Assembly: GCA_021401465.1 (NCBI GenBank) | Contig: JADDMT010000014.1 | Coordinates: 1-64,000, forward strand | Reading direction: 5' to 3' | DNA: 64,000 bases | Origin: Teratosphaeria epicoccoides | Lineage: Eukaryota; Ascomycota; Dothideomycetes; Mycosphaerellales; Teratosphaeriaceae | Shown: positions 1-11,200 of the stretch, piece after piece | How the letters are laid out: every line of letters begins with the position of its first letter | How positions within the stretch are numbered: position 1 is the first letter of the stretch | Notes under the pieces: model-generated | Told to the model about the DNA's origin: nothing | Seen by the model: only the letters and a program-made list of their open reading frames with translations | Database searches by the model: none | Made by a program: the position numbers and the translations under genes

Positions 1-360
1 TAAGCACGAAGCTCCTAACTACCTGTCCTAAAGCTATCCCTATATACTAGAGAGCGACAGAGCAGCTCTGTTAGATCTGTCGACAGACCCGATAGATCCG
101 TGTCTGTAGATCTGTAGACTAACCCTACAGATCTAAGGGTCTATTATCTCGTGACAGATCCCTTCTTCCTTACAAGCCTATAGATCTATAGACTAACCCT
201 ACAGATCCGGGGATCTGTCCTTATGTAACAGATCCTTTCTTCTATGACTATGCCTATGACTCATAGTACTCCTATGACAGTACTATGACTCATAGCACTT
301 AGGACCCTTATGATCCTGTATCCTATAGTACTCCGGACAGTACTCCTAACACTCATGACA
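1..360 (-). repeat. B1 3' LTR, partial
   Basis: This is the inner part of a B-family LTR, running off the left edge. It matches 22747-23237, 30141-30617, 35073-35322 and 53521-53979 and ends CTCATGACA at 360. The complete LTR begins TGTCATAAGG and ends ATGACA, so its ends are inverted repeats. The next bases, CTATCCCCCTCTTAG, are a polypurine tract on the minus strand (AAGAGGGGGATAG), which marks this as the 3' LTR of a minus-strand element. Confidence 0.93.
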
Positions 361-439
361 CTATCCCCCTCTTAGCCTAGCTTGTCCCTAAGCTACCTTA
401 TTAGTGCGGGGTTTCTCTTGTTTCTTCTTTTAAGCTGTG

Positions 440-787
440 ATGTCTTCTCTTTCTACATTACTGCCTTGTGTCATTCTAGACACTAACGCCCCTTTAATGT
501 AGAAACGCAAACGCCGCGTAAATCGAATCTATCGTTAGGGCCAGGACAGCATGAAGTCCTACACTCGGTGTTAAGAGCTAAAGCTCGTTTGTCAGGTACA
601 CATTTCCTTAGGGAAATGTTCGCAATGTCACTTTAGCAACTGTCGGAGTTATAACGCGAAGATAACAGAGGTCGAATAGAAGAAGTTAGGCGATTAGCGG
701 AAAAGACTAATTGCTAATCTCGATTATGCGAAGGTAGTCCTAGCCGAGGCTTCGCAGAAGATGCTAGAGGCGCATGCAAAGGAGATA
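440..787 (+). pseudogene. B1 antisense Cys-cluster ORF, 5' part
   Basis: First part of an ORF on the strand opposite to gag-pol, starting 80 bp inside the 3' LTR. It is split here by insertion A1 and resumes at 17136. Joined, it corresponds to the 245-codon frame that is continuous, stops apart, in B3 (35402-36139). It encodes a lysine/arginine-rich stretch, then a cysteine cluster followed by a charged, helix-prone region. RIP stops (TAG, TAA) interrupt it. The function is unknown; the cluster spacing resembles a Zn2Cys6 DNA-binding domain. Confidence 0.75.
783..787. repeat. Target duplication of A1, left copy (AGATA)
   Basis: This pairs with AGATG at 17131-17135. The single difference is a TpG to TpA change, as expected from RIP. 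A 5-bp duplication is normal for Ty3/gypsy integration. Confidence 0.9.
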
Positions 788-1147
788 TGATATAGATGTA
801 TATGCTATATAATATGAAAATATCTCGTAGTGTGACAGAGTAATCTGACCTTTTAGTAGGTACAAGACAGTGCTACTTTCTGCTTATCGCAGAGGTAGCG
901 CTAAGGGTGCTTATAACCCCTGACGCTCCTTAATTAGGGAAAGCATGTCCGAGCCTAACCCTGTAGGGGTACCGTAGGGTCAGCGACATAGAGGCATCCT
1001 ACGTTAACAACTAATCCTACTTAGATAACATACGAGCTAACGTATGTACGAAGGACCCCCTTGCTATATGTAGCAGGGTCACTACATGCCAAGGGCGGGC
1101 ATTAGAACCCATGCGGTTCTAATGGCCCCCTAGTATCAACCGTATTA
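788..1147 (-). repeat. A1 3' LTR, 360 bp
   Basis: Same length and sequence, apart from transitions, as the copies at 7835-8194, 15644-16003, 16771-17130, 34355-34714 and 55369-55728. In element orientation it starts TGATAC and ends CTATATCA. The adjoining CTGCCCCTCCTCCTATGAGG is a purine-rich polypurine tract when read in element orientation. Confidence 0.95.
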
Positions 1148-1945
1148 CTGCCCCTCCTCCTATGAGGATGTCCCTAGCCTTACTAAGTAACGCACGCGGA
1201 ATATATAGGGTATAGGATATAGCACGCTTATACTACGCAAGGGTGAATAGGTAGATAGCCTACGTAACATGTGTTATGCGCAGACCTTAACACCTTCGTA
1301 GCAAGTGCAGGGCGGAGGCTGCTAACTTAGGCGGGTTTTAATCTGTTACATGTTAGGCGGCTTTGTAACACCTTCGCTTTACATGCAGACCGAGATATCA
1401 GGAAACTACGAGTACGTACTTCGGTTAATCCTTGAAATTATAGGGCGAGCATGTACGCCGGCCTTGCTAAGTAGCTTGGCCGTCCCTATTTAGTCGTGAC
1501 TATGAAGAACGTGTCGCAGAACCTTAGGGTAGTAGGAAAGTACGCGGACGCTCTACGCGCGCTACTCGAAACGGCAGGAGCGCGCTCCTAGCGCGGGCCT
1601 CGCCACATTTCCATGCTAGTAGGCTAGCACGAGTATAGTCGGCGCACATGCGTGACAGCCGCGTTATCTGTTATTACATCATTCGGTCCCCTTGTAAGTT
1701 AACTAAAGGCAGGTACTCTGCGTATGTAGTTTAAGTTACTAGCTTAACGGTTGCGGTAGGCAACAGGGGGGCTGTTAGAGGGTATAAAAACCTCGTCGCT
1801 TCCTAAACTTTCCTGTTCTAAGACACTAACATCGACCTCTGCTCCTACTTCGCTTAGCTTGCGCCTTGCCGTGTCTGCAGGTCTATACCGGAGCTTCTTC
1901 TTCTTCAATTAATCAATTAAGATCAATTAACCTGTCTTAGCTATA
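1148..1945. other. A1 region between 3' LTR and antisense ORF; no ORF
   Basis: About 800 bp with no plausible reading frame, present at the same length in A2 (14846-15643). The only site I can support is a TATA box at 1783-1790, listed separately. This is probably the promoter and leader of the antisense gene plus the 3' untranslated part of the element's main transcript. Confidence 0.6.
1783..1790 (+). promoter_or_regulatory. TATA box of A1 antisense ORF
   Basis: TATAAAAA lies about 155 bp before the ATG at 1946 on the antisense-gene strand. The same motif is kept at the mirrored position in A2 (15001-15008) and in the A fragment near 54725, although the surrounding sequence has drifted by RIP. 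This suggests the antisense gene had its own promoter. Confidence 0.5.
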
Positions 1946-3442
1946 ATGGCTCATATGCTGCAGACTAAGTTCGACGCTACTCGCTCTGCCCACGATCGTC
2001 GCTCATGTCGACGATGCCTTGACAACCTTAGTAGCCAAGCTGCACACATCTCTCCTCCGCGTGTTAGTAAGGCGTCCCCTACCCGCGAGGTATGCGTGAC
2101 TTATACTAACTAAAGTGTAGCCGAGATCTACGTCAGCAGATTTGATAAGGGCAGTGTCTACCGCAATTGTGTTAACTGTAATAGCAAGCATCAAAAATGC
2201 TAAGACCTCCCTAAAGAGGTGTATGGCGAGTACAACTAGCTCTGCCGTAACATCGATGACTTCTAGAGTACGCGCGACAAGGGGATTGCCGAAGGCACTC
2301 TGACTATGAACAGGCTATAGGCTAAGTACTACAAGGTACTTGCCTACCTACTCGGCGCCCTCTCGTGCTTCACCGCGACTACTAACTGTTCTCACGGTAG
2401 TGTTCGCTTCGACTCTCTGCTAACAGGCGAAAACGTTTGTCTAGGTCTAATCGCAGACTTAGTCTAGAAGATCTTGAAGGTGCTAACCGTTAGGGTCGAG
2501 ACCTTCGCCATAGTACGCATATAGTGCGGGTACCCTCTAAGTATGAATGCTAACTTCCTCCGCTAGGCTAACGTTAGCGTCGAGGAATATCTGACTAGCT
2601 GTTAGCGTCAGTAACTCGGGGCCCTTGCCTCTATTAACGATGACTTTAAGACGCGGATGATCTGCAAGAAGGTCATCAAGCAATTCACTGCTCCCGCCGC
2701 TAAGGCTACGCCCTAGCGCCATACCGAGAGACAGCCTGCCTCTAAGCTAGTCCTAAGGACTAAGCCGTAAGTTACTTACTCGAACCCTGTCGCGTGCGTA
2801 TAGCTAACACATTGTAGCGCCGCCGCCTACGCCGCCTCGACGCTACTGTCTAAGGAGAAGAAGAGGGCCAGGGCCGAAATTGAGGTTAGCGACAAGGAAG
2901 CCGAACCTTCCCCGCTTGCGACCCGCACTACGTCTGTCAAGACGCTAAGGCACAAGCCTCTAGGCTAGATCTTTGAGGATAAGGAGGATGACAACGTCTA
3001 GGATACCTTCGGTCCTGACGTAATCCCTTCGCGCTGTAGTGCTACCGCACTAGTTACGCCTAAGGGAGACACCTAGTCCGATGATGTAGTCGACACTCAT
3101 GTCAAGAAGCGCAAGATGATCTCGAGGGCCGAGCGTAACAGCCGCAAGCGCGCTTAAGTCTCTTCGCCTTCTAATGCTAAGGATAAGGTAGTCATCGCGA
3201 CTAGGCGCGGTAAGGATGTCGCTAGTTCTCTAGCTACTATAGGCTCTAAAGACGAGCTCCCTCGCAACCTACTAAAGAAGAAGATGCTAGCCTCTCTTCG
3301 TGGTGTTACTACCCCTGTTACTCATAGTCGCTTCGGGGTGTTTAGTAGACCCTGTGCAGGTAGGCAGTCTATAGCGGACCGTAACAAGAAAGACTCTCCT
3401 GCTTTAGGTTCGGTTAGGAAGCCCCTAACTAGTAGTCGCTAA
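1946..3442 (+). pseudogene. A1 antisense Cys-cluster ORF (498 codons)
   Basis: From the ATG at 1946 to TAA at 3440 the frame is continuous over 499 codons apart from in-frame TAG/TAA codons explained by CAG, CAA or TGG mutation. It lies between pol and the 3' LTR on the strand opposite to gag-pol. The N-terminus has cysteines near residues 21, 24, 50, 75, 78 and 85 (CRRC, then a lone C, then CVNC followed by six residues and C). The C-terminal half is rich in Lys, Arg and Ser, with KKRKM- and KRARV-like nuclear-localisation stretches. I recognise no enzyme. A zinc-binding nuclear protein is inferred from these motifs only. Confidence 0.7.
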
Positions 3443-3582
3443 GCATTAGCTACGAAGCTAATCTGAGCATGTCTCTTGTTCTTCTTAGGTTTATTCTAGG
3501 TATGCCTTTAGGCATTAATGATGTATAAGTAGGGCGTTTGCTTCTCGTTGTCACTTCGCGCGTCATGCGCTATATACACGTG

Positions 3583-6500
3583 TTAAGAATTCTGCTCTAG
3601 AACCCTCATCTTCCTACGAATCGACCTTCTTAAGCCCTGCTTATGCCTCCTCCGCTCTTCAAATTCACGAATAGCTTCTAGAGCGTTCTTGTAGTCTTCG
3701 GCTAGAACCTATTATGTGTACTTAGGTAGGTATCCTTTCTACTTCACTAGATAGTACGTTGCGCCCTTGCGCCGCATACTGTCCTTAATACCCTCGACTT
3801 CCTACTCTTCGTTCTCTTCTGCTACTAGCATCGGGTCCGCGGGCTCCTCGCTCTCGCGCTGTACCCATGGTTCGAGTAGAGATACGTAGAAGACGTCATG
3901 CACATAATACGACAATAGTAACGATAGCTAGTACGCCTGCGAGCCTATCGCGTCGCGTATCCGGAAGGGTCCGACGAACCTTGGCGTCATCTTCTTGCTT
4001 AGAAGTTTTAGCTTAAGATTCTTTGTCGACAGTAACACCTTCGTACTAACTACGTACTACATCGGTTTAGCACAGGCGTTATTATGTTTAATCTAGGATT
4101 CTGAGGCCTTTTTCTAGTGTTCTATTAGCACCGAATGTACCTCGCGCATACGCCGCGCTAATTCCGCAGCGGCTGGCACCCTCTCCTTAGAAGACTTCTC
4201 CTAAGGCGGTTCTAGGTGTATTTCTAGATCAAAGCTATAAAGAATCTGAAATGGCGACATGCGCATAGTAGCATGCATGCTATTATTAACTGCAAATTCC
4301 GCTATAGGAATTGCGTCGGCCTAGGCATCCTAGTTCTTAGCGTAGTAGCACCGAAGGTACTACTTAAGAGTCTAGTTTATACGTTTAGTCTAACTATTAG
4401 TCTGTAGATAGAATGCTGTACTTAGGCGGTACTTAACACGTGCCTTAAACACAAATTCTTGCTAGTATTTACTAGTAAAGACAGAACCTCGATCTAATAG
4501 GATACTTCGGGGGACACTAAAGCGCTATATGACTTCGTCGCGAAGTAGCCACGCAAGCTTGCCGCTTGTGCACTTTTTTGTACATAGGATGAAGACATTT
4601 ATCTTTGAGTATTAGTCAACTACTATAAGGATAGCATCAACTACATCGCCTTTCTACTTTGCTAGCGGCAAATCGGTAATGAAATCTATAGTTAAATCTT
4701 GCTATAGTCTCTCTAGTAGTAGGAGCGCCTAAGCATCGCTATAGGGGCAATAGTGCCGAGATTTGCTAATCTGGCATGTCTAGCAGGATTTGACATAGTT
4801 AGAGACATCCTGTTCTAGCGTAGGCTACTAGTATTTACGTCCGAGAAGTACGTTCGTCTTCTCTACGCTAAAATGGCCCGCGAGTTTATTGTCATGATAA
4901 ATCCGGAGGAGCTGCGAGTAGAGTGCGCGGTTAGCGGGTACGTAGAGCCTATTGTCAAAGTACTACAAGTCGCCTGACTTAGTCTAGTACTTTGGACTAC
5001 CTGCGGTGTCCTAGAGGGCTATACCCTCATTAATTAACTCCGGTTCTCACTCTTGCAACCGCTAAATAAGTCTCGAGACTTCTTCAGAGGGTTCTTTAGA
5101 CATCGCATGCTTACTACATGTAAGCTAGTTAACTACCGCGCGGATCGAGCTAGACACGGTCGCCATAACTGCCGGATAGGAGGGTTCGTTACTAGCGGAG
5201 GCCGTGAGGCCCTATTAGGCCCGCAGTTAACCTACAAGAGGAGCTAACGACGGATCGCCGCCCTAAACTACAAGCTTCGTTTGCAGCGTAGGGAGAAGCT
5301 GTTAGTTACCCTCCTCCCTAGTGTCGTAGTCTAGTCGTCGCGAAGGACTATCGGCCGGATTCGTCTTTCTAGAACGATGCTAGATAACGAAGTCAAAGCT
5401 AGCAAGGAAAGTCGCCTACCTTGCTTGCTAACTACTTAGCTGCTTCACGCCTATAAAGCTACGAAGGTTGTTATAGTTAGTAAGCACCTTAATAGGGTAC
5501 GCTACGCCTTAGAGGTAGTGTCGGTACTCCTTAAAGCCGTCAACAATAGCTAAAAGCTCTTAGTCGTGAGTCTTATAGTTAAGCTTAGCGCCCTACATCT
5601 TCCGCGACTAGAAGGCAATCAGGTACTATTACGTACTACCTTCGTGCGACTAGAGCTACGATATGATTGCGGCTATTGCGAATTTTGAAGCATCGGTCTC
5701 TATCTAGATCCTCGTAGCAGGGTCAAAGTGCCGAAGTATAGGCGTAGTTTAAAAAGCTGCTTTAAGTTTAGAGAAGGCCTTACTCTAAGCCTCCTCCTAA
5801 GGCACTTTCCCTGGCTTTTTTCCTCGAACCGCGCCCTTTGCGAGGGCCGTGAGGGGAGCCACAATCTTCGAGTAGGATCGTATGAATCTGCAATAGAAGT
5901 TAGTGAATCCTAGGAACACCTGCACTTCTCGGAGGGTAGTCGGCTATAGCTACTCTGCGATTACAGACACCTTTCGGTCATCTATGATGACTCCTTCCGT
6001 AGAGACGATGTATCCGAGAAACTTAATCCTATCTGTCAGGAATGAGCACTTCTTTAGGTTCGCGTATAGAGCGAACTTGTAGAGCTATTCGAGCACTATA
6101 CTTAGATGCCGAATATGCTCCCTCTTCAAGTCGGAATAGACTAGTATATCGTCTAAATATACTACGTAGCAGGTGTTAACAAGGCCGGCTAGGGCCTAGT
6201 TAATATACGCTTAGAACGTTGCTAGTACGTTAGTCAAGCTAAATGGCATCACTATATACTCGAAGTGTCCGTACTACGTTCGGAATGTAGTCTTCTACTT
6301 GTCGCCCTTTCGGATCGGTATCTAGTAGTAGGCGTCCTTCAAGTCGATAGACGAGAAGATGGCAGCGCCCCTAAGGCAGTCAAGCGTCTCGCTAATAAGT
6401 AGTAGGGGGCAGTAGTTCTTCTAGGTTACCGCGTTAAGGCCCCTATAGTTAACGCATAGGCGGAGTGTGTTATCCTTCTTCAGGACGAACATAACTAGCG

Positions 6501-7834
6501 CTCTAGCCTCGCTGTCGCTTCGTCAGATCCACGCGTTCCTTTGCGCCTTGTAGAGATAGTCTCGAAGTGTTTCAAGCTACGATTCCGACATAGGGTACAG
6601 AGGTCGATGCAGAGGATTGTAACCCTCCTTAAGGTTAATCGCATGTTCTGCGTCTAGGGCCTGGGCATAGGCCGCAGCCTCTACGTCGAAAATATCGGCG
6701 TATTCCTCTAACTTAGGCGGAAGGGTAACGTCCTCCTTAACGTTCTGTATGCGGACCGCATAAACGCATTAGACCTTCTTCATGTCCTTGTAGAAGCTGC
6801 GTGCGTCACGTATCTGCACTGCAGGAACTTCGCCTATAGAGCTATAGAACTAGTTGTTAGTAGCTCTATTAACAACGACTCCCTGCTTGTAGCGCTAAGG
6901 GCTGCCAAGTAGGAGCTCCTTATCAGGAACGTCTTTAGCGTAGAAGACTTCGTTAGTCTTGCGTACTTCTCCTGAGGAGTCCGCGAGTTAGAGGCGCACG
7001 TTGTACGCGCCTCGAGCCGCTACGCCTTCGCCCTAAAAGGACTTCATAGTAGGCAGCAGGGCTCCTAGGATTAGCTTTAAACCGAGCCGTACGATTACCC
7101 TCTAGGGTATCACGTTAACCTCCGTAAGGTCATCTAACATATAGTCTACTAGCTCGAGCGAGCCATTAACTCGGACCGTACTAGATAGGCGCTAGGCAGG
7201 CCACGAGTCTACACTATTAGTAACAGACAGCTTAGATACCCGTAGTAGCTATTCGGTTGTCTTAGGCTTGTCCTTCTTTCGCCTCCCTTCTAGGGAGGTT
7301 TTAGACACCTTGCTTACCTTCTTCCTATCACTTTGTTCAGGATAGCGAGCCGCCTAGTAGTCTCTCGCTCTACAGATGTAGCAGCTACTCGGAGGCTTCT
7401 CGCTACTGTCTTTTAGCTTAGAGGGCTTGCTCCTCCGGAATGAACTACCGCGTTAGACGTAGCCCCTAGGGCGCTTGTAATAGCGGCCCTTTAGTAGGTC
7501 CTTAGGGCTTAGACGCTTATTATCCTTACCGCCCGATTTTCCATTTCGCTTCAAGGTGATTTCCATGCGTGTCGCAAGGGACACGAGGTCTTGCCAAGTC
7601 GTCGGAAGTTCATGAAAAGTCATGATTATGTTCCGAAGATTGTCATCAAGTTTAAGGAGCAAGTGCTACACGCATTACGTCTTAGTATAGGGTAGCATCT
7701 GTCCCTCGAGTATGGCGAGATAGGTAGCGAAGCTAGAGGTTATTTGTCCCTTCCCCTACTTAGCCCTCTCGTACTCGACAGACATAGTAAGGGCGCGGTT
7801 CCCTGGATCCTCGACCTAGTCGACACAGAACTAG
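3583..7834 (-). pseudogene. A1 gag-pol, main part (RIP-inactivated)
   Basis: Continuation of the gag-pol frame that starts at 16721. The end of gag with its zinc knuckle comes first, then protease, reverse transcriptase, RNase H, integrase and a chromodomain, ending at TAA 3583-3585 (TGA in A2). It mirrors A2 base for base: A1 position plus A2 position equals 16791. A short uninterrupted piece at 7453-7662 encodes part of gag. Dozens of TAG/TAA stops make it dead. The 5' end was detached by the A2 insertion. Confidence 0.92.
7830..7834. repeat. Target duplication of A2, left copy (ACTAG)
   Basis: An identical ACTAG lies at 16004-16008, directly outside the other end of A2. It marks where A2 entered the gag gene of A1. 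Confidence 0.92.
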
Positions 7835-8194
7835 TGATACGGTTAATACTAGGGGACCATCTAAACCGCATGGGTTCTAATGGCCGCCCTTGGCATGTAG
7901 TGACCCTGCTACATATAGCAAGGGGGTCCTTCGTACATACGTTAGCTTGTATGTCGTCTAAGTAGGATCAGTTGTCGACGTAGGACGCCCCTACGTCGCT
8001 AACCCTACGGTACCCCTACGGGGTTAGGCTCGGACATGCTTTCCCTAATTAAGGAGCGTCAGGGGTTATAAGTACCCTTAGCGCTACCTCTGCGATAAGC
8101 AGAAAGCAGCGCTATCTTGTACCTACTAAAAGGTCGGATTACTCTGCCACACTGCGAGATATTTTCATATCATATAGCACATACATCTTTATTA
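7835..8194 (+). repeat. A2 5' LTR, 360 bp
   Basis: Starts TGATAC and ends TTTATTA (TATTA, originally TATCA) next to GTTCTGC of the internal region. I see no obvious match to a tRNA 3' end right after the LTR, so the primer site is not assigned. Confidence 0.95.
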
Positions 8195-8243
8195 GTTCTG
8201 CTTTCTCCCCCCTGCTTTGCAGTCTAGCAGAGAATACTACGAT

Positions 8244-11200
8244 ATGTCTAGAGTACTACGAACTCGCAACTAACGCGTAGCGAGTGCTATCCCGAGCGCC
8301 CGCGATGGCAAAGCTAGCCTAAGTAACTAGCCCGCAGAAGTAACCGCTGCGAGCAACACTACATCGAGCGACGGTTCCGCTAGAGGACAATTACGCGGCA
8401 GACTAGGTAATAGACCCCCCGCACAGGGACCGCAGCTAACCCTGACTATCGACCTGGCCCTTGTAGCCATGATTGTCGATTAGGTCGCGAACTGCCTTGC
8501 GAACTAGAGCTAGAGCCGCACTGCTCCTAGTAGCGACAACAGCGAGGACGACGAAGACGTCGCTATAAGTAGTACTAACAAACTAGCGGACGAAGAAATC
8601 TAGCGAGATTTCACGCTAGGGACCCGCGAAGACAACTTACTAGGAGGCGCAGACCCTCCGCGTGTGCCTGCGAACTTAGTGCCTGAATTCGGGGCCATAG
8701 TAGGCTAACCGGGAGGTAGTCGTAACGCACGTAACCTGAAGCCGTTTAAGGGAGACACCTTGAAGGAGGCTCGAACTTTCTTGCAGGCATGTGAGGCAGT
8801 TTTTATGCTTAACCTACGCGGATATTCTACAGAGGGCGAACAAGTCGCCTTTAGTGTGATGTAGCTCAAAGAGGATAAGGAACCTCGCAACAATTAGCAT
8901 GAGCGGTATGACCTTATGCGGGTCCATGACAGAACGTATACATAGGCGGACTTTTACTAGTTCTGTGTCGACTAGGTCGAGGATCCGGGGAATCGCGCCC
9001 TTACCGTGTCTATCAAGTACGAGAAGGCTAAGCAGGGGAAGGGACAAATAACCTCTAGCTTCGCTACCTATCTCGCCACGCTCGAGAGACAGATGCTACC
9101 CTATACTAAGACATAACGCGTGCGGCACTTGCTTGTCAAACTTAATGACAATCTTCGGAACATAATCATGACTTTTCATGAACTTCCGACAACTCGGCAA
9201 GACCTCGTGTCCCTTGCGACACATATGGAAATCACCTTGAAGCGAAATGGAAAATCGGGCGGTAAGGACAATAAGCGTCTAAGCCCTAAGGACCTACCGA
9301 AGGGCCGCTATTACAAGCGCCCTAGGGGTCACGTCTAACGCGGTAGTTTATTCCGGAGGAGCAAGCCCTCTGAGCTAAAAGACAGTAGCGAGAAGCCTCC
9401 GAGTAACTGCCACATCTGTAGAGCGAGGGACTACTAGGCGGCTTGCTGCCCTAAACGAAGTGATAGGAAGAAGGTAAGCAAGGTGTCCGAAACCTCCCTA
9501 GAGGGGAGGCGAAAGAAGGACAAGCCCGAGACAACCGAATAGCTACTGCGGGTATCTAAGCTGTCTGTTACTAATAGTGTAGACTCGTGGCCTGCCTAGC
9601 GCCTATCCGGCGCGGTCCGAGTTAATGGCTCGCTCGAGCTAGTAGACTGTATGTTAGATGACCTTGCGGAGGTTAACATGATACCCTAGAGGGTAATCGT
9701 ACAGCTTAGTTTGAAGCCGATCCTAGGAGCCCTGCTGCCTACCATGAAGTCTTTTCGGGGCAAAGGCGTAGCGGCTTAAGGCGCGTATAACATGCGCCTC
9801 TAACTCGCGGACTCCTTAGGAGAAGTACGCGAGACTAACGAAGTCTTCTACGCTAAAGACGTTCCTGATAAGGAGCTCCTACTCGGCCGCCCTTGGCGCT
9901 ACAAGCAGGGAGTCGTTGTTAATAGAGCTACTAATAACTAGTTCTATAGCTCTATAGGCGAAGTTCCTGCGGTACGGATACGTGACGCACACAGCTTCTA
10001 CAAGGACATGAAGAAGGTCTAATGCGTGTATGCGGTCTACATATAGAACGTCAAGGAAAACGTTACCCTTCCGCCTAAGTTAGAAGAATACGCCGATATT
10101 TTCGACGCAGAGGCTACGGCCTATGCCCGGGCCCTAGACGCGGAACATGCGATTAACCTTAAGGAGGGTTATAATCCTCCGCATCGACCTCTGTACCCTA
10201 TGTCGGAATCGTAGCTCGAAACACTTCGAGACTACCTCTACAAGGCGCAAAGGAACGCGTGGATCCGACGAAGCGACAGCGAGGCTAGAGCGTTAGTTAT
10301 GTTCGTCCTAAAGAAGGACAACACGCTCCGCCTATACGTTAACTATAGGGGCCTTAACGCGGTAACCTAGAAGAACCGCTGCCCCCTACTACTTATTAGC
10401 GAGACGCTTGACCGCCTTGGTCGCGCTGCCATCTTCTCGTCTATCGACTTGAAGGACGCCTACTACCGGATACCGATCCGAAAGGGCGACGAGTAGAAGA
10501 CTACATTCTAAACGTAGTACAGACACTTCGAGTATATAGTGATAGCGTTTAGCTTGACTAACGTACTAGCGACGTTCTAAGCGTATATTAACTAGGCCCT
10601 AGCTAGCCTCGTTAACACCTGCTACGTAGTGTATTTAGACGATATACTAGTCTATTCCGACTTAAAGGAGGAGTATATACGGCATCTAAGTAAAGTGCTC
10701 GAACGGCTCCGCAAGTTCGCTCTCTACGCGAACCTAAAGAAGTGCTCATTCCTGACGGATAGGATTAAGTTTCTCAGATACATTGTCTCTACAGAAGGAG
10801 TCATCATAGATGACTAAAGGGTGTCCGCAATTACGGAGTAGCTATAGCTAACTACCCTCCGAGAAGTGTAGGTGTTCCTAGGATTTACTAACTTCTACTG
10901 CAGATTCATACGATCTTACTCGAAGATCGTGGCTCCCCTTACGGCCCTCGCAAAGGGCGCGGTTCGAGGAAAAAAGCCAGGGAAAGTACCTTAGGAGGAG
11001 GCTTAGAGCAAGGCCTTCTCTAAACTTAAAGTAGCTTTTTAAACTACGCCTATACTTCGGCACTTTGACCCTACTGCGAAGATCCGGATAGAGACTAATG
11101 CTTCAAAATTCGCAATAGCCGCAATTATATCGCAGCTCTAGTCGCACGAAGGCAATGCGCGATAGTACCTAATTGCCTTCTAGTCGCGGAAGATGCAGGG

